This document shows, one piece after another, positions 1 to 12,483 of a DNA stretch of 64,000 nucleotides. Position numbers and translations under genes: made by a program. The notes beneath the pieces are model-generated. The model did not search any database. It saw nothing but the letters and a program-made list of their open reading frames with translations, and was not told the origin of the DNA. Position 1 is the first letter of the stretch. Each line of letters starts with the position of its first letter. The stretch is from Ricinus communis. Taxonomy: Eukaryota > Streptophyta > Magnoliopsida > Malpighiales > Euphorbiaceae. The stretch spans positions 5,652,001 to 5,716,000 of the forward strand of contig NC_063263.1 in assembly GCF_019578655.1 (NCBI RefSeq). Reading direction: 5' to 3'.

Positions 1-1774
1 AATAAGAGTGTATTTTCGATTGCTGCTGGTCTTTAAAAAAACAGGTTTTTGGAATTTCTATATGCTCGGAAAAAATGTATTATTTATATTATTTATATAA
101 TTATAAAATAAAAATTGATTTGGAAAACAATGCCAATTTGGCCAAGATTTCTTTGGCCCACATACGCATATCAAAATTGTCCACTGTACGCACGCGTTCA
201 AAAGAAGTGCTGAAATGAAAATAGACTGTATCTGTAATTCTTTTTATTATTATATAAGAAAGTCGGCGTGCATTTTATATTTCTAAATTTATATTGAATT
301 AAATAAATATAATTTATTTCTTTCATTTAATAGATATTTTTATTTTAATTTTCAGTATTTAGATTCTTTTCAATTTTAACTTAACTTAATATATGTATAA
401 AATTTATTTTTTAAATATCTATATTATGGAGTATTATATTACATAATATCAAAAAATAGTATAAATATAAAAAATTAAATTACATTAAAAATTAAAATAT
501 TAAATTGATTAAGCGAGAGTTAAAAGTATATAGCATTGGTAAGAATTCTCTAAGTGCTTCTACCACAATATAAATACATAGTTATGATGGTTTTGTTTTT
601 TATTATTAGAGTTTAAAAGGAAAGATTTAGAATGCTTTATCTAATTAATAAATTCTATTTTTTTATAAACTATTTTTGTTGGACCTAGTTTTAGAAAAGA
701 AAACATCAAATTACATTTTCTTTTAAAACCAATTTTTAAAAAGTTAAATACCAAAATATTCTTTTAAGAAGTACTTTCCCTAAACTCAATCCAAACAGTG
801 CTATAATAAAGAAAAATAGAGTAAATCAAATCTTACATGTTATATTCTAACTTTGAAATCTATATATATTAATTCGAGACATAATTTTTTTTAAATATAT
901 GTATTTTCATTTTAATATATAAAATTTTTGTTTTGATATATATTTTATTTTTAACACATAAAAATAATTTTAATTAATGAGTTATGCTCTTAATTGTATG
1001 ATAATTATAATCTAAAAATAGTATAATAATTATATTTTAATATTAGATTAACTAATGAATTATTTTTTAAAATTAAATAATAATTTTAATTCTTTTATAA
1101 GAAATAACATACTTATTGTATTCTGATATTATATTAATTTTTAGTTTTTAATTTTTTAATTAAATAATAATTCTAATTTTAGAAATAATATTATTATAAA
1201 AATTATATTTATTTAAAATTAATTTGTAATTATATAATAATTCTAATCCTAAAAATAATAATATCAACTATATTAATATTATTAGTTTATACAATACTGA
1301 AATCAATTAATAAATATCTTTAAAATAACTTTCTATTATTATACTAATATAATTTTAAAATATCAAAGATTAAAAAAATATTTAATTTATTAATATTTTT
1401 AAAATATTATAAATATATTAAATATTAAAATTTTATTAAATTTTATTTATATATTCGATTTTATAATCAAAATGATAAAAAATTCTGTGTAATTAATATT
1501 CTTAACTATTAGTATATATATATATATATATATATATATAATGACAGGAAAAGATAAAAGGGGAAATCATAAAGATTAAATTGAGATATTTCATAATTAA
1601 ATCCAATAAGAATACAAACATCATATATAACATTTATTAATTCAAAAGATTCTTACAAATAATTTTGTCTTTTCTTTTAGATGAATATTCGACTGAACTC
1701 CAATCGTGACATCCAGGATAAATTATGCATCATATATATGTTAATTCTATATATATAGAGAATTGCTCATTATC
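1..1774. other. AT-rich intergenic DNA, no gene seen
   Basis: This stretch is made of long A/T runs and has no open frame that resembles a protein. Between about 1000 and 1310 a phrase of the type 'aataataattctaat' followed by 'aaataat' recurs several times, which suggests a decayed AT-rich repeat. A pure TA dinucleotide run lies at 1513-1540. The last 100 bases are downstream of the minus-strand sulfotransferase gene and probably include its 3' UTR. Confidence 0.7.
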
Positions 1775-2770
1775 CTAGGAAAACACCTTGAACTGAAGAC
1801 CAGAGCCACCTAACTTTTCCTCCATGACTTGGGTCAGTCTCTCCACCATTGAAGGGGACAAATGATTAACCCAATCTCCAACCTCACCTTTCCTAAACAA
1901 ATGCCTGTTCTCAAAGTTCAGGATTGACTTGCCAGATTTGTTCACCTCTAAATCTTTCAGCTTCTCTAAGCTACAAAGCTTGGCTACCTCTTCAACTTCA
2001 CCTGCTTTCTCTTCTTCCATTGAAAAAGGGCAGCCAAGAAACTCGGCTAGCTTCTTCAAGTGAAAACTAATGTCTTCTTTCATGTCTTCATACTTCAAGA
2101 ACAGCACTTTGTCTGGTCTCTCTTTGCTCTCATTCCAGTACCCTAACATATGGTCCCAAAATGGACCAAACCCAACAATCCCTTTACAGTACATGTTGAA
2201 ACAGTCATCCAGTGACAATGGAGGTCTAGTATCTGATCTCAGCTTATTAATGTAAATCCAAGAGGAAATAAAAGTGTCAAAAGGGTTTCGGCAGATGTAA
2301 ACAATCTTGCAGCTACTCTTTTTGATGGATTCCTGCAAGGAAGAAAAAGGAAGATGAGTAGCAAATAGTCTAGGGTCAGGGAGTTTTGAGACATCAGGAA
2401 CTTGACCATTTGCATAAACCTTGTACTCAAAGAATGGAACAAGGTCATGAGGATTGGAGTTGAGCAAAGGGTGGGCTTTGGAGGATAATGGAAAACTCTT
2501 GCGGTTTAAGATGGAAAAGGTTAAGGCTTTTAGCCATGTGGTGCCTGATTTTGGTATTGTGGCTATAACAACATCATTGTTTCTTGCTTGGAAGTGCTTC
2601 TGGAAAGACAAAATGGATTGGATCTCTTTCGGCTGGCACCAAAACCCTTGAAATTGATAGATATAAGGAGTTCTCCAACCTCTATGTCTAGGAAGAGAAA
2701 GGAGCAATTCTTTGCATTCATGGGTTACATTTTCTTCTTCTTGTCCATTTGGCATTATTGAAGATGGCAT
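1775..2770 (-). CDS. Cytosolic sulfotransferase (plant SOT family)
   Basis: Intronless gene for a 331-residue soluble enzyme that should transfer sulfate from PAPS to a hydroxyl group on a small acceptor. The 5'-phosphosulfate loop PKSGTTWLKA is at residues 73-82, the likely catalytic histidine is H139 (ATHLPF), the 3'-phosphate motif RNPFDTFISSW is at 161-171, and the C-terminal PAPS motif RKGEVGDW is at 293-300. All hallmark residues are present and the length fits plant SOTs (about 320-360). The frame is open 26 codons further upstream, but that segment overlaps the TATA box and is hydrophobic, so the ATG at 2770 is preferred; a second ATG five codons on (2755) is possible. There is no signal peptide, so it should be cytosolic. 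Relatives act on flavonols, hydroxyjasmonates, brassinosteroids or desulfoglucosinolates. The acceptor cannot be read from sequence. Confidence 0.93.
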   Translation of the reverse strand: MPSSIMPNGQEEENVTHECKELLLSLPRHRGWRTPYIYQFQGFWCQPKEIQSILSFQKHFQARNNDVVIATIPKSGTTWLKALTFSILNRKSFPLSSKAHPLLNSNPHDLVPFFEYKVYANGQVPDVSKLPDPRLFATHLPFSSLQESIKKSSCKIVYICRNPFDTFISSWIYINKLRSDTRPPLSLDDCFNMYCKGIVGFGPFWDHMLGYWNESKERPDKVLFLKYEDMKEDISFHLKKLAEFLGCPFSMEEEKAGEVEEVAKLCSLEKLKDLEVNKSGKSILNFENRHLFRKGEVGDWVNHLSPSMVERLTQVMEEKLGGSGLQFKVFS

Positions 2771-2832
2771 CGTATTTTGTGAGGATATGATTATGATAAA
2801 ATGGGATGTAAAATTAGGGTATATGCATCTCC

Positions 2833-2841
2833 TTATATATA
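2833..2841 (-). promoter_or_regulatory. TATA box of the sulfotransferase gene
   Basis: On the minus strand this reads TATATATAA followed by GG. It lies about 65 bases upstream of the preferred ATG, which leaves room for a transcription start near 2805 and a short leader. Its position is the main reason the longer 357-codon frame is not taken as the protein. Confidence 0.6.
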
Positions 2842-2848
2842 CTTGCAT

Positions 2849-3502
2849 GTCATGCCTTTTTCCCTAAGACAAATTCTTCTTTTCTTTTTAGCACGTTCGG
2901 CACATGCATGGGAATAAGAAAAGAGTAAGTGAGAAATTATTCTATGGAACAGCTGTTCTCTAATATTTTAGAATACTTTCTATTTAGGGCACTGAAAAAT
3001 GACTATTCTGCACATTAGCTGTCTTTTCTTTTTATCCAGTACTCGATATCATCTTTAGTTATTTATTATTAATATATACCACTATCACTATATTTAATGA
3101 TTTTATTTTAAAATAATTAAATTTAATTTTATAAACTAAAAGATACAGAGATTTATTTTATTTTTTTAAGAATCATTATTCTATTAAATAACTACTCCAT
3201 TATATGCACCAACCATTCCTTTGGATCTAAGTTTGTGGAATTTACAATCCACAGATTCAATTAATTAAGCATCTCAATAGTTAAAAGAAAAGATTATAAT
3301 CAAATATAGCATAGCAACTGAATAAAATTCATTTGGTACATCTAACAATTGAATAAAATTTATTTGGTATTAGTGGCTGAATCAAACTCAAATAACAACT
3401 CATAAAATCAGCTTTTCTTAGGAGTTTATATTTATACCTTTTACTATTTAGATTTTATATTTTATGCCCCTTTGATTTTATTAATAATATAATTTTCTTT
3501 TA
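2849..3502. other. Intergenic DNA, presumed SOT upstream region
   Basis: This is an AT-rich stretch between the sulfotransferase promoter and the LTR retrotransposon. I see no gene and no clear repeat in it. Confidence 0.6.
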
Positions 3503-3507
3503 AATTT

Positions 3508-6363
3508 TGTCACGACCCCACCCGTGGACCCGTGACCGGCACTAAGGAATGGGTAGGCGTAAGGCCACCGAAACCCGTAGTAAGCCTGACACTCACTGAC
3601 TTAATCAAATCTCATATCAAATTAATATTATTAAAGCCATAAATTATCTTAACAGTTACATTTTACATAATTACTTCGGTCTGCCAGAAAAATTAGGCGA
3701 GACCCGAAACTCATAAAATTTACAACTGAAACCTCTACTCTTGCAACTGCGGAGAATCTAAGATTTTTACAATTTGACATACCAAATCAAACACTACCCG
3801 ATGATGAAGAAGTCGGGTTACTGAGTAAGAGTCGTGGGAGGACTAACAATCACGAATCTGAAAAAAAAGTAAATGGAGACTGTCAGTCTCGAGAGTGAGT
3901 TAAAATCAAATAATCTGGGGACTATTGCATTCTTCTCAGAAAACATAGATTATTCAAATCAGTATATCAAACCATGCACATAAATACCAATCATACTATA
4001 ATCATACCCTATTACTTTCTTCACATAAAATATTAATTATTCGAATCAATATATCAACCATGCACGTAAATACAATCCATATTATAATCATACCATAATA
4101 AATAAATAAATGAATAAATAAAAATATATTTTTACTTTTACGAGACGAGTGGCTCAGTAGAACCCTAAACCCCAAAATCTAGTAGCCATTTTGGCTCTCT
4201 TAATCCAATAAGACTGGCGCCCAGAGAGCAATGCTCGACCAGGGACCTTACCTCCAGTCTGGTCACTTAAAATATCCAAGTATTTCGGCGCCCAGAGAGC
4301 AATGCTCGACCAGGGACCTTACCTCCGGCAATTTACTCAAATCAGCCCAGAGAGCCATGCTCGACCAGGGCAAACCCATAATAATCTTATTACATGTCCA
4401 TGATCATTACCGGTGCGCACGCGGTCCTGATGTAACCCATCAGGCGGCATGTTCTACAAGCCACAGTTTCCAAATCGCAATCATCACATTTATTAAATAT
4501 CATTGTCTAATGAAATCATTCAACACATATTGAAATAAAGATTAAAAATTTAGGATAAGGCAACGTGCAATTCGTGTCTACAGAATAATAATATATGTAT
4601 TATTATAACGTTACTAATAATAATATTTATATTATTTTCAATAATTAATAATCAAGTAAAATTATTTATTTTACGATACTAATAATCATATTAAGCACAA
4701 ATTCTAAAATAGCATATTAAAATCGGACTTAGCAATAGTGCAATGATTAAATGACTTTAACTCACTAGTTTAGGGCGACCTCCTAGCTCTGCTCAGGTGC
4801 CTCGGTTGGAGCGAGCCGAACAAACGGACAATCTAGTCACGAAAAATAATTTATCAAAACGCTGAAACAATCGATCATTAATCCTAGTTCTAGACTCCTA
4901 GGACTGACTATCTAAGAATCTCGACTCGGGAGAATTCTACCGAAAATCCGGCAAAACCTCCCCTACAACATGGACATTACCCCCCGTAAAAACGGGCCCA
5001 GGACCTACCAGAAAAACACTTCAAATATCCAGCAATTCAAACAACCGGAGTCGGGTCCCCAAACTTCACTATTTTCCGGCTCACTATTTTGACTCACAAA
5101 TATCAAATACTCAACATAAAATAATAAGCACAAATTTAAAATCAAAGGATTTCCAAGATCAACGGCCAGAGAAAATTATCGAGACGCTCGGTCGACTCGC
5201 CTCCGGCCGCCGGAGTCCGATCAACGATCCGAGCTCACCATCGGACTCGAAACGACGAGCTGACGACGATCCCCACTTCCGATTTTCTAATCTGACACCC
5301 GATCATCCGGAGAAATTTACGAACAATCTCGGCCGTCATTTGCAAACGGAGCTCGATCGCCACGAAACTGGTGCCATTGCGAAGCTTGAGGTGAGGAGAG
5401 TCGGGATACATCCTCCGATCATCCATCCTCCGCTGGAGCTCGCGGAAAAACGCTTCGGATGCCACTCTAAATTTCACTTTGCCGGATCTTGCAACTCTGG
5501 CCACCCAGGCGCCACTTCGCGAAGAGAGCGAGAGCCGATCGCCCGACTCGGCCAACAGGGAAGCTTCCTATTGTCAAGCTGCTCCCAAAGCCACCGCCTT
5601 CCTCTTCTTCTTCTTCGGCCATCACCCTCTCTCTCTCTCTCCCGATCTACTTTCTCTCTCCCCGATCCCATTCCTTTCAATATCGACATTAGGCCCCCGA
5701 ACTTTCCCTTATTACAATTTGGTCCCTCAACTTTCTTAATTACTTACAATTTCATCCAGCAGGATTCCAATTTAACCCCTAAACTTTCCTTTATCCTTTT
5801 AATTAAGCCTCTAAATAATTAATTTGGGCCAAATCTAAATTATTGAAAATACATAATTATAAAAATACCCCTAACCGACATATTTATTTACAAAAATACC
5901 AAACTCACAAATTTCTATTAAAACCCTATAAAAATAAAATTATACTCTCAACCCTTATTCCATAATAAATTTCCAATTTAGTCCTAACACAAAATTAATT
6001 TAAATAGTAAATTTCCAACTTAAAATTTAATACCATTAATCAATTAAAATACCAATTTTCCCAAAATTCTTTCATAAAAAAAACATTCCTTACAATTTCT
6101 ACCATAATTTTCCAATATATAATTTTACTTATATAAATATGCATTTGGGGAAAATTTGAATAACCAAAATATAATCATTTCTCAAATAATTTACTTGAAT
6201 AATTTTTTAAAATTTCAAACTAATTGGGTATAGAAAATAACTCATTTATTTGATTAATATTAAAATTTTCATTAACATTTCAAATTAAACCCAATAAAAA
6301 TGAAGCTAAAATTAACTTAAATAAAAACTCATTATTAAATATATAAAAATTCCGGGTGTTACA
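3508..6363 (-). repeat. 3' LTR (2856 bp)
   Basis: Left-hand copy of the long repeat. Compared with the LTR at 7802 it lacks about 50 bp near 5085 and over 100 bp in the GC-rich block near 5500-5590. The solo LTR at 58140 has the first of these blocks, so this copy has suffered deletions. The LTR is mosaic: AT-rich ends, a GC-rich core at about 5150-5650 with a CT-rich run, and short repeats at about 4215-4375. Confidence 0.9.
4215..4375. repeat. Hairpin-bearing short repeats inside the LTR
   Basis: The phrase CCCAGAGAGCAATGCTCGAC followed by CAGGG recurs three times here (the third copy has GCCATGCTC), spaced about 60-70 bases. Each unit holds the near-perfect palindrome GAGCA-A-TGCTC. The same array is at 8512-8665 and, reversed and with a fourth unit, at about 60170-60390. 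Its retention in three copies suggests a role in the element's RNA or promoter, which is an inference. Confidence 0.7.
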
Positions 6364-6376
6364 TTCTCTCCCCCTT
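6364..6376 (-). other. Polypurine tract of the LTR element
   Basis: On the minus strand this reads AAGGGGGAGAGAA and directly abuts the TGTAACACCC start of the 3' LTR. That is the position and composition of the plus-strand primer of an LTR retrotransposon. Confidence 0.85.
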
Positions 6377-6429
6377 AAAAAAAAAATTCGACCTCGAATT
6401 TAAAAGAAAAGGGGCTACACTCTAAGACT

Positions 6430-6760
6430 GAAACTAATTAGGAACCTCTCATCTCCACTCGGCTTCTCGAGAATTTTTTTTTTCCTCGGTAGAAATAAAC
6501 TAAACCACAAGACTCATCGACAAAACCCTTTAGCAAAACTGGCGATCCTGATTTACGGCTCGTCGGAAACCAAATCTTTACTTACATCTACACATTGAGG
6601 ATCCAACACGAGCAAAGGATCGAAAATATACTTCCTCAACTCAGACCTACGAACAACTGGATTTGACTTCAGAGAACATTACTAATACTTGGCGGCAAGT
6701 CCAACTTACATGCCACCTCACCAACCTGCCGACAAAACCAAGGGTCTCCATAACAAGAAA
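6430..6760 (-). pseudogene. Decayed 3' end of gypsy pol (integrase tail)
   Basis: Minus-strand translation gives, in two linked frames, RQVGEVACKLDLPPS, then RSELRKYIFDPLLVLDPQ, then a stretch ending SREAEWR-stop-E. These align in order with the integrase C-terminal tail of plant chromoviruses, where the equivalents are of the form VGxVAYxLxLPP, LRKYxxDPxHVLxxQ and EEATWE. Several in-frame stops and one frame change break it. It is the only recognisable protein relic in the internal region and shows that the element derives from a coding gypsy parent by internal deletion. Confidence 0.65.
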
Positions 6761-7785
6761 GGCCAACTCTGATCCTGCCATAAATCCACTCACCAAATTT
6801 CCTTCCTAATGACATGTCCTTACACGCGCAAAAAATTCTTAACATCCACATCACATCATCCACGACATACCATCCATCTAGTTTCCATAATCGATACAAA
6901 CCATGCCATCCTGACACAAGATTCCTCTTTAAAATCCGGAAGCCTCCTTTATAATCCAACGTGGGGCCTACGTTGCCGACTTACTCTCGTCATCCGGAGA
7001 ATCCTAAGCTAACACCATTTACTTGAAAGATTACATATTTACTTACTTTATAGCCAAATTATTATTATCTTGAAAAACACTTTTACAAAATCGTAAAATC
7101 TCTAGCCATTTTTTTCTTTATATAAAATTCTACAATATCGCGGACCAGGGTGATGATGCCCCTATCACCAAGGGTTGCAATGCACGATGTATGATGCATG
7201 CCCTAAAATGAATTTGTGCATGCCTAATAGTGAAATGCCATAATGCACTCTTACGGGATTGGGCGCAATATTGTATTTCAAAAACACTTGTCCTACTTAG
7301 AAAAATAAATAATGTTCGCTTAAGTTTCTCTGGATTCCGAGCATCCGAAAATACTCCTACCACCTTTCTTAAGCTTCTTACAACCACAAAACTCAACCAT
7401 AAAAGCTGACATCCGCTCGACATCCCAGGTACTAACTTTGGCGCTACTCAGTAAGGCGTGCGATGCGATGAGAGTCCATGACACGACCGCAACCACGCTC
7501 TACACTAAAACTGCGGTGCCCACCATCGAAACAACAATCAAAGCTTCTAAAGGCGATTGCACTAATCACTTGAAGAAACATCACGAGTCTATCGCGGCCG
7601 GATCTTCCCATCGCTACAAAGCTCATTCTCAGCACAACACCAAAGACAAGCTTACGAGAAAGGAAAGATCGACTCTCTAACGTTGAAGGCCGAGACGAGT
7701 CAATGAAAACAACAAGACAGACTTAATCCTAACTCCGCAGTACCAAGAAAAATCTTAACTTAGGTCGAAGGAAATCAAAACCTAA
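6761..7785. other. Non-coding internal region of the LTR element
   Basis: There is no gag or protease motif and no zinc knuckle on either strand. The longest frames (about 100 codons) show no resemblance to a known protein. In this position, right after the PBS, one would expect a leader and gag; it may hold a packaging signal instead. Confidence 0.5.
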
Positions 7786-7797
7786 GCTCTGATACCA
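7786..7797 (-). other. Primer binding site (initiator Met-tRNA type)
   Basis: The minus strand reads TGGTATCAGAGC, the classical 12-nt plant PBS complementary to the 3' end of initiator methionine tRNA. It starts four bases inside the 5' LTR boundary. Together with the polypurine tract it fixes the orientation of the element. Confidence 0.9.
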
Positions 7798-7801
7798 ACT
7801 T

Positions 7802-10800
7802 TGTCACGACCCCACCCGTGGACCCGTGACCGGCACTAAGGAATGGGTAGGCGTAAGGCCACCGAAACCCGTAGTAAGCCTGACACTCACTGACTTAATC
7901 AAATCTCATCTCAAATTAATATTATTAAAGCCATAAATTATCTTAACAGTTACATTTTACATAATTACTTCGGTCTGCCAGAAAAATTAGGCGAGATCCG
8001 AAACTCATAAAATTTACAACTGATACCTCTACTCTTGCAACTACGGAGAATCTAAGATTTTTACAATTTGATATACCAAATCAAACACTACCCGATGATG
8101 AAGAAGTCGGGTTACTGAGTAAGAGTCACGGGAGGACTAACAGTCACGAATCTGAAAAAAAGTAAATGGAGACTGTCAGTCTCGAGAGTGAGTTAAAATC
8201 AAATAATCTGGGGACTATTGCATTCTTCTCAGAAAACATAGATTATTCAAATCAGTATATCAAACCATGCACATAAATACCAATCATACTATAATCATAC
8301 CCTATTACTTTCTTCACATAAAATATTAATCATTCGAATCAATATATCAACCATGCACGTAAATACAATCCATATTATAATCATACCATAATAAATAAAT
8401 AAATGAATAAATAAAAATATATTTTTACTTTTACGGGACGAGTGGTTCAGTAGAACCCTAAACCCCAAAATCTAGTAGCCATTTTGGCTTTTTTTAATCC
8501 AATAAGACTAGCGCCCAGAGAGCAATGCTCGACCAGGGACCTTACCTCCAGTCTGGTCACTTAAAATATCCAAGTATGTCGGCGCCCAGAGAGCAATGCT
8601 CGACCAGGGACCTTACCTCCGGCAATTTACTCAAATCAGCCCAGAGAGCCATGCTCGACCAGGGCAAACCCATAATAATCTTATTACATGTCCATGATCA
8701 TTACCGGTGCGCACGCGGTCCTGATGTAACCCATCAGGCGGCATGTTCTACAAGCCACAGTTCCCAAATCGCAATCATCACATGTATTAAATATCATTGT
8801 CTAATGAAATCATTCAACACATATCGAAATAAAGATTAAAAATTTAGGATAAGGCAACGTGCAATTCGTGTCGACAGAATAATAATATATGTATTATTAT
8901 AACGTTACTAATAATAATATTTATATTATTTTCAATAATTAATAATCAAATAAAATTATTTATTTTGCGATACTAATAATCATATTAAGCACAAATTCTA
9001 AAATAGCATATTAAAATCGGACTTAGCAATAATGCAATGATTAAATGACTTTAACTCACTGGTTTAGGGCGACCTCCTAGCTCTGCTCCGGTGCCTCGGT
9101 TGGAGCGAGCCGAACAAACGGACAATCTAGTCACGGAAAATAATTTATCAAAACGCTGAAACAATCGATCATTAATCCTAGTTCTAGACTCATGCGGTGG
9201 CTAAGAATCTCGACTCGGGAGAATTCTACCGAAAATCCGGCAAAACCTCCCCTACAACATGGACATTACCCCCCGTAAAAACGGGCCCAGGACCTGCCAA
9301 AAAAACACTTCAAATATCCAGCAATTCAAACAACCGGAGTCGGGTCCCTAAACTTCACTATTTCCCGGCTCCGCCACACAACACAAAATACGAGGCATGC
9401 AAACTGACAGACGATTATTTTTGACTCACAAATATCAAATACTCAACATAAAATAATAAGCACAAATTTAAAATCAAAGGATTTCCAAGATCAACGGCCA
9501 GAGAAAATTATCGAGACGCTCGGTCGACTCGCCTCCGGCCGCCGGAGTCCGATCAACGATCCGAGCTCACCATCAGACTCGAAACGACGCGCTGACGACG
9601 ATCCCTGCTTCCGATTTTCCAATCTGACACCCGATCATCCGAAGAAATTTACGGACAATCTCGGCCGTCGATTTACAAACGGAGCCCGATCGCCACGAAA
9701 CCGGTGCCATCGCGAAGCTTGAGCTGAGGAGAGTCGGGATACGTCCTCCGATCATCCATCCTCCGTCGGAGCTCGCCGGAAAAGCTGAAAAACGCCGGAT
9801 GCCACTCTAAATTTCACTTTGCCGGATCTTGCAACTCCGGCCACCCCAGGCGTCGCCACTGCTGCTAGAAGAGAGCCCTTGCCGAGAGGAGCCGATCGCC
9901 ACTCGACTCGGCCGCCAACACCACCGGAAACGGCCAGAATGGCCTCCGAAAGCCGCTGCTCCTACGCGCGATTCCTGTTGTCAAACGCTGCCGTTCTCCG
10001 CCGCACGCTCGCGCCCGCCGCCTACTGCTCCGACGGCCAGCCCGTGCACTTTCAAAGCCGCCGCCTTCCTCTTCTTCTTCTTCGGCCATCACCCTCTCTC
10101 TCTCTCTCTCCCGATCTACTTTCTCTCTCCCCGATCCCATTCCTTTCAATATCGACATTAGGCCCCCGAACGTTTTCTTATTATAATTTGGTCCCTCAAC
10201 TTTCTTAATAACTTACAATTTCATCCAGCAGAATTCCAATTTAACCCCTAAACTTTCCTTTATCCTTTTAATTAAGCCTCTCAATAATTAATTTGGGCCA
10301 AATCTAAATTATTGAAAATACATAATTATAAAAATATCCCTAACCGACATATTTATTTATAAAAATACCAAACTCACAAATTTCCATTAAAACCCCATAA
10401 AAATAAAATTATACTCTCAATCCTTATTCCATAATAAATTTCCAATTTAGTCCTAACACAAAATTAATTTAAATAGTAAATTTCCAACTTAAAATTTAAT
10501 ACCATTAATCAATTAAAATACCAATTTTTCCAAAATTCTTTCATAAAAAAAAACATTCCTTACAATTTCTACCATAATTTTCCAATATATAATTTTACTT
10601 ATATAAATATGCATTTGGGGAAAATTTGAATAACCAAAATATAATCATTTCTCAAATAATTTACTTGAATAATTTCTTAAAATTTCAAACTAATTGGGTA
10701 TAGAAAATAACTCATTTATTTGATTAATATTAAAATTTTCATTAAATCATTTCAAATTAAACCCAATAAAAATAAAGATTAAATTAACTTAAATAAAAAC

Positions 10801-10835
10801 TTATTATTAAATATATAAAAATTTGGGATGTTACA
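7802..10835 (-). repeat. 5' LTR (3034 bp)
   Basis: Right-hand copy of the LTR and the more complete one. It repeats the left copy almost base for base over most of its length and carries extra blocks at about 9368-9420 and 9850-10060. A GC-rich core and a CT microsatellite (about 10090-10113) lie roughly 700-750 bases from the U3 end, and transcription may start near there. Confidence 0.9.
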
Positions 10836-10840
10836 AATTT

Positions 10841-10965
10841 CTTTTACGGTTTGGTATCTCCTGCAATCTCTTTATTTCGGTATGTAAAATCTCAAAACAT
10901 TCTTGATTAATATTGGATATTTATCCAATCTGTTTGAATTCATGGTATATGCATCAATTAATGTG

Positions 10966-11013
<48 letters not shown>

Positions 11014-12480
11014 CAACCATTTAATTTAATGGTGTAAATTAAACATAAGTAGTGTCCATAGGGTACATGTAGAAGTGAAACAAAAGAGCTTTTCCTTTTT
11101 CTTGGTTTTTCAGGGAAAAAGTGAAATAAAGATGAATAACAAGCATATGTTCTTTTTTTAGAAAAATAACAATCAATCATATGCTGATTTGGGCTTAATT
11201 TTGTGAAATTTACTATGAGGTCTATATATGGTGGGTGACCTTAAAATTAATATAAGTCTTAGGGTGGATCAATGATCCAGATGGTGTTAAAAATATTAAA
11301 ATAAATTCCTGAAGCCTCAGTCTCATAATTTAAGTTTTTTGGTGAAATAATTATTTAGTAGATGCATTCAATTATTATTATTATTATTATTATTATTACT
11401 TTTTCTACATCATATACTGTAATAACATTTGTCTTCTAACCCTAAGTTTTAAAATTTTAATATTAACTAAATTGGTTGGTGAGTATGTCTAGGTAAATAT
11501 TTTATTAGATAATTTACTTTTGATAATAAAAATATATTATTACATTTGAAACTTAGCTTAAGTGGCAAGAGCAATTGCTCTTGAAAGATGTTTCGCATTA
11601 GATGATATTTTGTCTTTATGGCGTCTGGAAGGGGATGTCTATTTCCTGTTGTGTAGCATACGAACTATTGGGTCTCCAATGGATAAAAAAATAAAAATAA
11701 AAATATATTATTATTATTATAATTTAAGTAGATGAATAATTTATTTTCAAATAGATATTACAAATAAATTTAATACAAAAGTATACTACCTTTTCCCCAA
11801 AAGAAAGATATGAAAAGAATAGCAAAATCAGAGGTAATTATCCGTTCTGGTACTAAAATTTTACACTATAGTTACATTTAGTATCAATTTTTTAATTTTT
11901 TCTTTTTAATATCAAACTTTCTATTTTTAATTTCAGATTGTGTTTCTAGCTAACTTTACACTACATTTTAGCTGGAAAAGAAATATATTCTTAAAATTCA
12001 CCATATTGGACATCATATTACTGGATCAATTTAACTATTATGGCTTGAATCAATATGCTAAGCGAAATGTATATATCTCAAATATTGATTCTATTCATAA
12101 TTAATTAAATATTTCATATAACATTGCTTCTAATACAACAAATTCTAAAAATTTATTTCTATTTCGATTCATACTTTATTCAAAATTGGAGAGAATCTTT
12201 AAATAAAATAGAAGGTTTAAAACTAAAAATAAATTAAAGAATTAAATCAAATGAAAACACTCAAGCATGAAATTACACAATCATACCATACCACCATAGT
12301 ACATTCAAGATATTTCAGTAGAGATTCTATTTTGGTCCTTGTACAATGAAATCAATGTTTTACATGATTAACTTGGCACTTGGAGTGAGTTGGGTATCAA
12401 GAACTTTGCTCAAACTAAACAAACATGTATTATTCTGATGTGAGATCCTCCTGAACCTTTACATATTGATAATGACAGTG
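10841..12480. other. Intergenic DNA with TA and ATT microsatellites
   Basis: This stretch has no gene-like frame. A TA run covers about 10968-11011 and an ATT run about 11371-11398. Near 11548-11570 the phrase TAGCTTAAGTGGCAAGAGC resembles the tRNA-type A box of plant SINEs, but no convincing B box or tail follows. Confidence 0.6.
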
Positions 12481-12483
12481 ATA

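Larger units (their letters stand above)
3508..10835 (-). mobile_element. Complete non-autonomous Ty3/gypsy-derived LTR retrotransposon
   Basis: A 7328-bp element in minus orientation. Both LTRs begin TGTAACA or TGTAACACCC and end GTCGTGACA as read on the minus strand. It is flanked by a perfect 5-bp target duplication AATTT (3503-3507 and 10836-10840). Order on the minus strand: 5' LTR, PBS, short internal region, polypurine tract, 3' LTR. The internal region is only about 1.44 kb and has no intact gag, protease, RT, RNase H or integrase, so enzymes must have come from a partner element. A stop-broken remnant of the end of pol places its origin in Ty3/gypsy, probably a chromovirus. The first 400 bp of the two LTRs differ at roughly 2 percent of sites, so the insertion is not very old. 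It fits the large-LTR, non-coding class often called LARD-like. Confidence 0.9.

Noticed and set aside
2771..2848. N-terminal extension of the sulfotransferase (26 extra codons)
   Set aside because: It contains the TATA box and reads as a hydrophobic run not found in this family; it is most likely promoter and leader.
9819..10208. 110-130 codon frames in the GC-rich LTR core
   Set aside because: GC-rich DNA opens frames on both strands at once; the peptides are Ser/Pro/Arg-rich and shift between LTR copies.
11545..11660. SINE with a tRNA-type A box
   Set aside because: The A-box-like word is present but there is no B box at the right distance, no tail and no target duplication.
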